Below are positions 1 through 5,538 of a stretch of DNA of 7,840 bases, in pieces. The DNA is from Dehalococcoidia bacterium. Lineage in GTDB: Bacteria > Chloroflexota > Dehalococcoidia > GIF9 > UBA5629. Position 1 is the first letter of the stretch. Every line of letters begins with the position of its first letter. The position numbers were made by a program, and so were the translations under genes. Below the pieces are notes generated by a model, which saw nothing but the letters and a program-made list of their open reading frames with translations, was not told where the DNA came from and did no database searches. The stretch lies in the NCBI GenBank assembly GCA_028715025.1, contig JAQTLG010000069.1, forward strand, positions 1-7,840. The letters run 5' to 3'.

Positions 1-331
1 ATTTGGCCCCTACAAGCTCCAGAATCAACGGCAATACCCTCAGGCGTGCGCCCGAACCTAACAGGATGATCCCTTTCAGATCCTTCGGATATTTGAGGGC
101 GTGCATGAGTGCAATTCCCCCTCCCAACGAGTGCCCGGCCAGCACGACATCGGTATATTCTTTTTCCTGGAAATAGCCGTGCAGCCAATCAGTATAATCT
201 TCAACACTGGTGCAAATCTCTCCTCGGGGATGGCCGGGCAAGTCGGGATTATCTGCATCGGTGAAGTGCTGCTTCTGCAGCATCCATACATCACCGCAGG
301 CGCCTGATCCATGTACAAAGACCAGCTTCAT
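1..331 (-). CDS. alpha/beta hydrolase, N-terminal 110 residues (runs off left edge)
   Basis: This is a partial gene with its start inside the window and its 3' end beyond base 1. The N-terminus begins MKLVFVHGSGACGDVW, where HGSG is the oxyanion-hole segment after the first core strand. The motif GHSLGG at about residues 70-75 is the nucleophile elbow with the catalytic serine. Both are typical of alpha/beta-hydrolase-fold esterases, lipases and peptidases. The acid and histidine of the triad would lie in the missing part. The start ATG (331-329) is well supported by a full AGGAGG Shine-Dalgarno at 343-338 with 6 nt spacing. The gene follows gyrA on the same strand after 65 bp, so it may be read through from gyrA, but it has its own strong ribosome-binding site. 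Substrate cannot be told from this fragment. Confidence 0.88.
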   Translation of the reverse strand, partial: MKLVFVHGSGACGDVWMLQKQHFTDADNPDLPGHPRGEICTSVEDYTDWLHGYFQEKEYTDVVLAGHSLGGGIALMHALKYPKDLKGIILLGSGARLRVLPLILELVGAK

Positions 332-337
332 ATCAAA

Positions 338-343
338 CCTCCT
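338..343 (-). promoter_or_regulatory. strong Shine-Dalgarno for the alpha/beta hydrolase
   Basis: AGGAGG on the minus strand, 6 nt upstream of the ATG at 331. It fixes the hydrolase start and is the best-matching ribosome-binding site in the window. Confidence 0.85.
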
Positions 344-384
344 AAATACTGCAGGACTTCTGCGGATTCACAGTCCCCGCCATG

Positions 385-429
385 ACCGGCCGGAGTTTAT
401 GAGGCGAACGGGAGTTCCTGCTGGCCGGT
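385..429. repeat. inverted repeat spanning the gyrA stop codon
   Basis: ACCGGCC at 385-391 is the reverse complement of GGCCGGT at 423-429. The pairing extends by a G-T and a G-C pair to about 9 bp, with a loop of about 27 nt that contains the gyrA stop codon. No T-run follows on either strand, so it does not look like an intrinsic terminator. It may be chance or a 3'-end RNA structure between gyrA and the hydrolase. Confidence 0.3.
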
Positions 430-2973
430 GACCATAGGTTTGGGAGGCGTTGTGACCATGGCGCGGGTCTCTTTGGCGGCCTGCTCCTCGGGATTCTCTT
501 TCTCAACCAGGGCTATGGATACGACGCGGTCGCCTTCATCCAGTCTGGATAGCATCACGCCCTGCGTTATGCGGCCCTTGACGGGAACGCCCTCGCGCCT
601 TTTCTTCTTCCCACCTTCTACCGAGACCACGGTCTCTTTCGCTACATCCACATTGATCCTGAGCTGCACGCCATTGGCCGTCGTTATAAACAGCTCGTAG
701 CCGGGCGGCACGAACTTGGCGGCGATTACCTTGCCTGTCTTGGAATTCACCCTGTGGGCCAGCACGCCCTTCCCTCCCCGGCCATGCAGGGGGAATTTCT
801 CAACTTTGGTCTTCTTGCCATAGCCGTTCTCGGTGACCGTGATCAGGTCAGCGGCCGGTTGTACAGTGCCCATGCTGACCACTATGTCTCCCTTATTGAG
901 CTTGATGCCCCGCACACCGCCGCTGGTGCGCGAGGCGTTGCGCAGGGGCGCTACGGCAAATTTAACGGCCTGCCCGTTGCGGCTTACCAGCATCAGCTTA
1001 TCCGAGTCGGCAATAACGTCCACCCCGATCAGTTCCTCGTCGTTCTTCAGCTTCATGGCGATAAGGCCGCTGCGGCGGACGTCGATAAAATTGCTCAGCC
1101 CTGTCTTCTTAACAATGCCCTTGGATGTGGCCAGCAGCATGAATAGGCCCGGATCGGTCTTCTCCGGCACGAACATGGCTGTGACCTTCTCCTTTGCCTC
1201 AATGGGTATCAAATTGATTATATTGATGCCCTTGGTAGTGCGCGCGATGTCCTGCGGTATCTCGTAGCATTTCATCTTGAAAACCCTGCCGCGGTTGGTG
1301 AAGAACAGCAGGTTATCATGCGTGTCGGCAGACATTGAGCTCATCACGTCGTCACTGTCGCGCGTTACCATGCCCTTGACGCCCCGCCCGCCGCGCAATT
1401 GCTTGCGAAAAACATCTGCGGGGATGCGCTTAATATACCCTTGCTCACTCAGCGTCACGATCACATCCATATGCGGAATAAGATCCTCCACCTGGAATTG
1501 TCCTGCTTCATCCTGTGTTATAACCGTACGTCGCTTGTCACCGAACTTTGTCTTGAGTTCCAGAACATCCTGCTGGATGAGTTTGAGGATCTTATCGGGA
1601 TTGGCCAGCAGGTCCTCCAGATAATGTATGGTCTTAAGAACATCTTTATATTCATCCAGGATCTTTTTGCGTTCAAGATTGGCCAGGCGGCGCAACTGCA
1701 TTTCGAGAATTGCCTGAGCCTGCAGCTGGCTGAGCGAAAACTCCGTCATAATGTTTTCGCGTGCCGTATCCGCCGTCTCAGATTCGCGAATGGTCTTGAT
1801 CACAGCATCCAGATGGTCAAGGGCGATCTTGAAGCCCTCCAATATGTGCGCTCTTTCTTTGGCCTTCTGCAGGTCATGCTTGGTCCTGCGTGTAACAACC
1901 TCGGTGCGGAAAGCCACGTAACACTGCAGCGCATCCTTGAGATTTATGACGCGTGGTTGTCCCTCTACCAATGCGATCATATTTATAAAGAAAGCCGTCT
2001 GCATGGATGTGAATTTGAACAGGTTGTTCTGTACCTTGGCCGGGTGCGCATCCTTGCGCAAACCTATCACGAGCCGCATACCCTGGCGGTCCGATTCGTC
2101 GCGCACATCGCTGATACCTTCGATTTTTTTATCGCGGGCTAATTCGGCAATCTTCTTGACCAGCTCGGCTTTATTGGTCTGATAAGGCAACTCGGTGACA
2201 ATCAACTGCATCTTGCCTGCCTTGGTCGATTCTTCCACAACCCTGGCCCGCAACACTACCTTGCCCTGCCCGGCCGCATAGGCATTTTTTATGCCCTCCA
2301 CGCCACAGATGATACCGGCCGTGGGGAAATCAGGCCCTTTCACGAACTTCATAAGATCGTCGACCGAGGCATCGGGATTCTCGATCAAATAATGTATGGC
2401 GTCGCAGATCTCAGTGAGATTATGGGGAGGGATATTGGTGGCCATGCCCACCGCTATGCCGGAGGACCCATTGACCAGCAAGTTCGGCAATCGTGCCGGC
2501 AGTACCGACGGCTCCTTGAGGCTGTCATCGAAGTTCGGGATGAAGTCGATAGTCTCTTTGTCTATATCCAGCAGCATCTCATCGGCAATCCGGGCAAGCC
2601 TGGCTTCTGTGTAACGCATAGCCGCCGGAGGATCGTCATCGATGCTGCCGAAGTTGCCCTGGCCATCTACCAGGCGGTAACGCATGGAGAAGTCCTGCGC
2701 CATCCTGACCATGGCGTCGTAAACCGAGGAATCCCCGTGTGGATGATATTTGCCCAGTACCTCGCCGACGATGCGCGCGCTTTTCTTATATGGCGCGTTA
2801 TAGCGCATATTGAGATCGTGCATGGCGAACAGTATGCGTCGGTGAACGGGCTTCAGTCCGTCGCGCACGTCGGGCAGGGCGCGGGAAACTATAACGCTCA
2901 TGGCATAATCCAGGTACGAGCGTTTCATCTCGTCTTCAATACCGATCGGCTTTATAGATAATCCTAATTCCAT
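397..2973 (-). CDS. gyrA: DNA gyrase subunit A
   Basis: This encodes the breakage-reunion subunit of DNA gyrase, which with GyrB (not in this window) introduces negative supercoils using ATP. The 858-residue length fits a full GyrA. The N-terminal winged-helix and tower domains cover about residues 1-490. They include YLDYAMSVIVSRALPDVRDGLKPVHRRIL and, at 77-93, the quinolone-determining region HPHGDSSVYDAMVRMAQ. The catalytic tyrosine is Y121 in AMRYTEARL. Residues S82, S83 and D86 match E. coli positions 83, 84 and 87, with no obvious quinolone-resistance replacement. The C-terminal beta-pinwheel begins near 495 and carries the GyrA box QLRGGRG at 525-531, which favours GyrA over ParC. The last blade has an unusual basic insertion (about 779-795). 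The start ATG is 2 bp after the TPR stop, with GGAG 5 nt upstream inside the TPR gene's last codons, indicating translational coupling. Confidence 0.97.
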   Translation of the reverse strand: MELGLSIKPIGIEDEMKRSYLDYAMSVIVSRALPDVRDGLKPVHRRILFAMHDLNMRYNAPYKKSARIVGEVLGKYHPHGDSSVYDAMVRMAQDFSMRYRLVDGQGNFGSIDDDPPAAMRYTEARLARIADEMLLDIDKETIDFIPNFDDSLKEPSVLPARLPNLLVNGSSGIAVGMATNIPPHNLTEICDAIHYLIENPDASVDDLMKFVKGPDFPTAGIICGVEGIKNAYAAGQGKVVLRARVVEESTKAGKMQLIVTELPYQTNKAELVKKIAELARDKKIEGISDVRDESDRQGMRLVIGLRKDAHPAKVQNNLFKFTSMQTAFFINMIALVEGQPRVINLKDALQCYVAFRTEVVTRRTKHDLQKAKERAHILEGFKIALDHLDAVIKTIRESETADTARENIMTEFSLSQLQAQAILEMQLRRLANLERKKILDEYKDVLKTIHYLEDLLANPDKILKLIQQDVLELKTKFGDKRRTVITQDEAGQFQVEDLIPHMDVIVTLSEQGYIKRIPADVFRKQLRGGRGVKGMVTRDSDDVMSSMSADTHDNLLFFTNRGRVFKMKCYEIPQDIARTTKGINIINLIPIEAKEKVTAMFVPEKTDPGLFMLLATSKGIVKKTGLSNFIDVRRSGLIAMKLKNDEELIGVDVIADSDKLMLVSRNGQAVKFAVAPLRNASRTSGGVRGIKLNKGDIVVSMGTVQPAADLITVTENGYGKKTKVEKFPLHGRGGKGVLAHRVNSKTGKVIAAKFVPPGYELFITTANGVQLRINVDVAKETVVSVEGGKKKRREGVPVKGRITQGVMLSRLDEGDRVVSIALVEKENPEEQAAKETRAMVTTPPKPMVTGQQELPFAS
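589..639 (-). other. basic insertion in the last GyrA pinwheel blade
   Basis: Residues about 779-795 of GyrA contain the run KKKRRE. They sit between the strand LRINVDVA and the conserved VKGRITQGV motif. In E. coli GyrA, as I recall it, the equivalent strand runs directly into VGRNTQGV without these residues. This therefore looks like a 15-17 residue loop insertion in the DNA-wrapping domain. The boundaries come from eye alignment. Confidence 0.5.
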
Positions 2974-2975
2974 GT

Positions 2976-3821
2976 TTACTCCTCGTCACCGAAGCTGTTG
3001 TCGAGCCGTTGCAGGTCTTCCGTAGCCGTGTAGCCTTCATAAATCGAGAACCCCTCGGGGACGGTCTCGGTATCTTCCGATTCATTGTAATCGGGCTCAT
3101 CCAGCCCTTCTTCCTCTCCTGCGCTGTGCCTCAGCAGATTATCTTTAACATGCGCGGGATAGGCCTCCGTCACCCGGATGGGGAACGACAGCTTGCCTGC
3201 CTGGCTGGGATGCAGGAAGGTCTCACGTATTATGACCTTGACCTTGTTGTGATCGTGATCAAGGCTGACAATGGCCGCTATGTATTTGTTCCCGCCGTTA
3301 AGCAGCTTGGCCAGGCGCAGCCCGTGTTCCGGCTCAATCACTCCCAGGTACTCGCCCCGATCGTTCTTCACCACAGTATCCTGGTTTCTGGTGTCAAGAA
3401 AGACCTTTTCCCCTGGTGTCAGTTTAAGCAGGACGGATTGAGGAGCCGGCTCGAGCAAGCTGACAATGCCGTATTTACCAACATCAGCGATGAAATCACT
3501 CGGCTTGGCTTTCTCCCTCTTTACACTTGCGACTTTAGTACCCTTAAGCAGCGCCAGCCGATCGAGGTTCTTTCTGGCTATTATATTGCTGGGAGATAGT
3601 TCGATGGACTTGCTGTAGGCATCCTTGGCTCTCTTATAATCGCCCAACTCCATATAGGCACGGCCCAGCCGGTTGTAAGCGTCTACGTCCGCGGGAAAAA
3701 CCTCGATAATGCCCTGGTTTGCGGCAATAGCCTCCTGCCAGCGGTTCTCGGTAGCCATCTTTATGGCCTCCTGGATACGCCCCCGCCATATTCTGGCTTT
3801 CTCTTCTTCACGTTCGGGCAT
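2976..3821 (-). CDS. TPR-repeat protein with a HIRAN-like middle region, coupled to gyrA
   Basis: The 281-residue product is soluble, with no signal peptide or membrane segment. Residues about 13-80 form two tetratricopeptide repeats; the second (47-80) reads AYNRLGRAYMELGDYKRAKDAYSKSIELSP and matches the TPR consensus well. A basic linker (about 95-107) follows. Residues about 137-202 look like a small beta-rich domain with the pattern GEYLGVIEPEHGLRLAKLL, then G..Y.A.IV, reminiscent of HIRAN domains; this is my inference. The tail (about 233-281) is strongly acidic and probably disordered. The start is constrained: an in-frame TAG lies five codons upstream of the ATG, and GAGG stands 9 nt upstream. 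The stop is 2 bp from the gyrA ATG, so the two proteins are probably made together. The function is unknown; scaffolding or nucleic-acid association is possible. Confidence 0.88.
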   Translation of the reverse strand: MPEREEEKARIWRGRIQEAIKMATENRWQEAIAANQGIIEVFPADVDAYNRLGRAYMELGDYKRAKDAYSKSIELSPSNIIARKNLDRLALLKGTKVASVKREKAKPSDFIADVGKYGIVSLLEPAPQSVLLKLTPGEKVFLDTRNQDTVVKNDRGEYLGVIEPEHGLRLAKLLNGGNKYIAAIVSLDHDHNKVKVIIRETFLHPSQAGKLSFPIRVTEAYPAHVKDNLLRHSAGEEEGLDEPDYNESEDTETVPEGFSIYEGYTATEDLQRLDNSFGDEE

Positions 3822-3918
3822 TCTTGATAACCTCTACTTTAAACATATATGCCACTGCGTCCTTTGCAATCATTTTATTAAATACCAAATCTTCATCAAA
3901 GGCAAATCTGTCACTCAT
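3808..3918 (-). CDS. possible 36-residue upstream ORF overlapping the TPR gene start
   Basis: A short open frame starts at ATG 3918 and ends at TGA 3808, giving 36 residues (begins MSDRFAFDEDLVFNK). It overlaps the first 14 bases of the TPR gene in another frame. Its last codons pass over that gene's ribosome-binding site, so if translated it could couple or regulate TPR-gyrA translation. The ribosome-binding site is poor: GGAG sits 12 nt and GGG 8 nt upstream. Base composition is AT-rich like the surrounding gap, and I recognise no family. It may well be chance. Confidence 0.2.
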   Translation of the reverse strand: MSDRFAFDEDLVFNKMIAKDAVAYMFKVEVIKNART

Positions 3919-4002
3919 TAACGTAGCCCGCTCCCGGACCGATGTGATTTTAGTCGTTTTATAAATCCACTTCTGGGTCTACACTATAATAGCGTCGGGA
4001 AT

Positions 4003-4032
4003 TTGACACGGCTTTTCAAGCGGTGCTAAATT
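4003..4032 (+). promoter_or_regulatory. predicted sigma70-type promoter of nfu
   Basis: A perfect TTGACA -35 box (4003-4008) is followed after 18 nt by TAAATT (4027-4032), preceded by TG one base upstream as in extended -10 promoters (TGCTAAATT). Transcription would start near 4039 and give a leader of about 33 nt before the nfu ATG. A second candidate -10, a perfect TATAAT at 3985-3990, lacks a convincing -35 box. Confidence 0.55.
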
Positions 4033-4050
4033 ACCACGTAAATTAAATTA
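4027..4050. repeat. three TAAATTA repeats in the nfu/TPR divergent control region
   Basis: TAAATTA occurs at 4027-4033, 4039-4045 and 4044-4050, the last two overlapping by two bases. The cluster covers the predicted nfu -10 box and start point and the opposing weak promoter. It could be a regulator binding site or simply AT-rich promoter DNA. Confidence 0.35.
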
Positions 4051-4056
4051 AGTCAA
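4028..4056 (-). promoter_or_regulatory. possible promoter for the TPR-gyrA unit
   Basis: On the minus strand TTGACT (4056-4051) is followed after 17 nt by TAATTT (4033-4028). The -35 box is good (5/6) but the -10 is weak (3/6). If used, the leader to the TPR start would be about 200 nt and would include the possible small ORF. It overlaps the predicted nfu -10 box on the other strand. Confidence 0.35.
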
Positions 4057-4071
4057 TAAGAAGGTGCTTTG

Positions 4072-4290
4072 ATGAAAGAACAGGTACAGGAAGTATTAAA
4101 TATTATCCGCCCCAGCCTCCAGGCAGACGGCGGCGACGTTGAACTGGTGGATGTTAAGGACGGGATAGTCAGCGTGAAGCTAAAGGGCGCCTGCTCCGGC
4201 TGCCCGATGTCTACCATGACACTGAAAAAAGGTATTGAGCGCTTCCTGAAAGAGAAGATACCCACAGTCAAAGAAGTTGTGGGCGTATAG
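4072..4290 (+). CDS. nfu: NifU C-terminal-domain (Nfu-type) iron-sulfur cluster protein
   Basis: This 72-residue protein consists solely of the NifU C-terminal domain. Proteins of this family bind or carry a labile iron-sulfur cluster and pass it to apo-enzymes in the cytoplasm. The defining motif is GACSGCPMS with the cluster-binding cysteines C41 and C44. The upstream SLQADGGDVELV segment and the downstream helix are also typical, and the length fits a minimal Nfu. I chose ATG 4072 rather than the in-frame TTG at 4069, because AGAAGG at 4059-4064 sits 7 nt from the ATG but only 4 nt from the TTG. It is the only plus-strand protein gene here. It is divergent from the TPR-gyrA unit and convergent with lysC, with only 9 bp between stop codons and no visible terminator. 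Confidence 0.93.
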   Translation: MKEQVQEVLNIIRPSLQADGGDVELVDVKDGIVSVKLKGACSGCPMSTMTLKKGIERFLKEKIPTVKEVVGV

Positions 4291-4299
4291 ACCCCCGGC

Positions 4300-4782
4300 C
4301 TAACCTTTATCCAGTTCGAAGGCTTTGTGCAGGGCTCTAACGGCGTCTTTCACCTTATCCTCCGCTATAATACAGGTAATCCGTATCTCGGAAGTGGTTA
4401 TCATCTGTATATTTATATCCTGCGCAAATAGGGTCTGGAACATCTTGGCTGCATAGCCCGGGGTATTCTGCATACCCGTGCCGATTATCGAGACCTTGCC
4501 CAGTTTTGTGTCGCTGCGGTATTCCCTGGCGCCGATTTTCTTGGCTACTGGAGCAATTATCTTCATGGCCCTGGGGATATCCTTTTTAACAATGGTGAAG
4601 GTCAGGTCCGTGATATTATTAGCGCTGGCATTCTGAACTATGGTTTCCACGCTTATACAGGCCTTTGCCAGCGGTGTGAAAATAGCGGCCGCTACACCGG
4701 GTCGGTCCGGCACACCGGTTATGGTGATCTTGGCCACATCCATATCGTGGGCAATGCCCCTTACCTTATTCTTCTGCTCCAT
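4300..4782 (-). CDS. lysC: aspartokinase beta subunit from an in-frame internal start
   Basis: This nested reading frame uses ATG codon 246 of lysC and would give a 160-residue protein holding only the two ACT domains. The sequence CACGGAGGGAAAAACATG places GGAGG 7 nt before the ATG, a near-ideal ribosome-binding site inside a coding region. It lies exactly at the linker between the kinase and ACT domains. In Bacillus subtilis aspartokinase II and Corynebacterium glutamicum LysC, the beta subunit is known to arise from an in-frame start at the same place and has a similar length (about 160-170 residues), forming alpha2beta2 enzymes. That it is translated in this organism is inference from site, spacing and position. 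Confidence 0.75.
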   Translation of the reverse strand: MEQKNKVRGIAHDMDVAKITITGVPDRPGVAAAIFTPLAKACISVETIVQNASANNITDLTFTIVKKDIPRAMKIIAPVAKKIGAREYRSDTKLGKVSIIGTGMQNTPGYAAKMFQTLFAQDINIQMITTSEIRITCIIAEDKVKDAVRALHKAFELDKG

Positions 4783-5517
4783 GTTTTTCCCTCCGTGAAT
4801 AATCGTGCCGGGCTTCTCCACCATGCTGGAGGCCACCAGTATGGGTATATTGAATACCTGGCCAAGCTCAACCGACCGATGATGCATTACCCTGGCGCCC
4901 GAAGTAGCCATTTCCAGCATCTCCTCATAGCCTATCTCATCCAGCTTGCGCGCCTCCGGCACCAGTCGGGGGTCTGCCGTGTATACTCCTTCAACATCGG
5001 TATATATCTCACATACCCTGGCCTTCAGGCTGGCTGCCAGAGCTACCGCAGTTGTGTCCGAGCCGCCCCTGCCCAGTGTGGCGATATCATTGTTGGGAGT
5101 AATGCCCTGGAAACCGGCAACGATAACGATATTGCCTTTATCCAGCTCTCTTATTATCCTCTCCGGTTCTACACCGGTTATCCTGGCCTGGCTGAATGAC
5201 GAGTCCGTGGAAATTCCGGCCTGCTGGCCACTGAGGGCTACCGCGCTGTAACCCATGGCGTGCAGTGCCATGGCTAGAAGCGTGCTGGAAACAATCTCCC
5301 CCGTGGATAGCAGCAGGTCCATCTCGCGAGGCTCAGGATTCGGATTGATCTTATTGGCCAGGTCGATTAGATCGTCTGTAGTATCGCCCATGGCCGATAC
5401 AACCACCACGACTTTGTTGCCCTTTTTAAACGACGCCTCGATCCTGCGCGCCACGTTGCGGATCTTCTCGGCATCGGCCACCGAGCTGCCTCCGTATTTC
5501 TGCACTACTATTGCCAT
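4300..5517 (-). CDS. lysC: aspartokinase (Bacillus/Corynebacterium-type, alpha subunit)
   Basis: Aspartate kinase phosphorylates L-aspartate with ATP, the first step toward lysine, threonine, methionine and, in many bacteria, diaminopimelate. The 405-residue product has an N-terminal amino-acid kinase domain (about 1-240) with KYGGSS at 7-12, LLSTGE at 69-74 and GRGGSDTTAVALA at 149-161. Two C-terminal ACT regulatory domains follow (about 260-400, with ITGVPDRPGVAAAIF and VSIIGTGMQNTPGYAAKMF), so feedback inhibition by lysine and/or threonine is expected. There is no fused homoserine dehydrogenase. The start ATG lies 21 bp after the upstream phosphoglycerate-mutase-family gene, with only a weak AGG-type ribosome-binding site, suggesting co-transcription. 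An internal ATG at codon 246 has a far stronger ribosome-binding site and likely makes a separate beta subunit. Confidence 0.96.
   Translation of the reverse strand: MAIVVQKYGGSSVADAEKIRNVARRIEASFKKGNKVVVVVSAMGDTTDDLIDLANKINPNPEPREMDLLLSTGEIVSSTLLAMALHAMGYSAVALSGQQAGISTDSSFSQARITGVEPERIIRELDKGNIVIVAGFQGITPNNDIATLGRGGSDTTAVALAASLKARVCEIYTDVEGVYTADPRLVPEARKLDEIGYEEMLEMATSGARVMHHRSVELGQVFNIPILVASSMVEKPGTIIHGGKNMEQKNKVRGIAHDMDVAKITITGVPDRPGVAAAIFTPLAKACISVETIVQNASANNITDLTFTIVKKDIPRAMKIIAPVAKKIGAREYRSDTKLGKVSIIGTGMQNTPGYAAKMFQTLFAQDINIQMITTSEIRITCIIAEDKVKDAVRALHKAFELDKG
4790..4794 (-). promoter_or_regulatory. internal Shine-Dalgarno for the aspartokinase beta subunit
   Basis: GGAGG on the minus strand lies within the codons for residues His-Gly-Gly of lysC and 7 nt before the internal ATG at 4782. 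It is stronger than the site in front of the full-length lysC start. Confidence 0.75.
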
Positions 5518-5538
5518 ATCTGTTGCTGCCTGCCTTTT

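Noticed and set aside
1399..2142. Plus-strand open frame of 247 codons inside gyrA
   Set aside because: It is antisense to the conserved GyrA tower region, has no ribosome-binding site and shows no recognisable domain. It is a shadow of gyrA codon usage.
2392..2961. Plus-strand open frame of 189 codons opposite the gyrA N-terminus
   Set aside because: It mirrors the most conserved part of GyrA, whose constraint explains the open frame. No family features were seen.
3985..3990. Perfect TATAAT as the main nfu promoter
   Set aside because: No -35-like hexamer lies 16-18 nt upstream. The TTGACA-containing site nearer the gene is better placed, so this is kept only as an alternative.
4281..4302. 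Bidirectional terminator between convergent nfu and lysC
   Set aside because: Only about 3 bp of GGG/CCC pairing can be made and there is no T-run, so a terminator is not supported.
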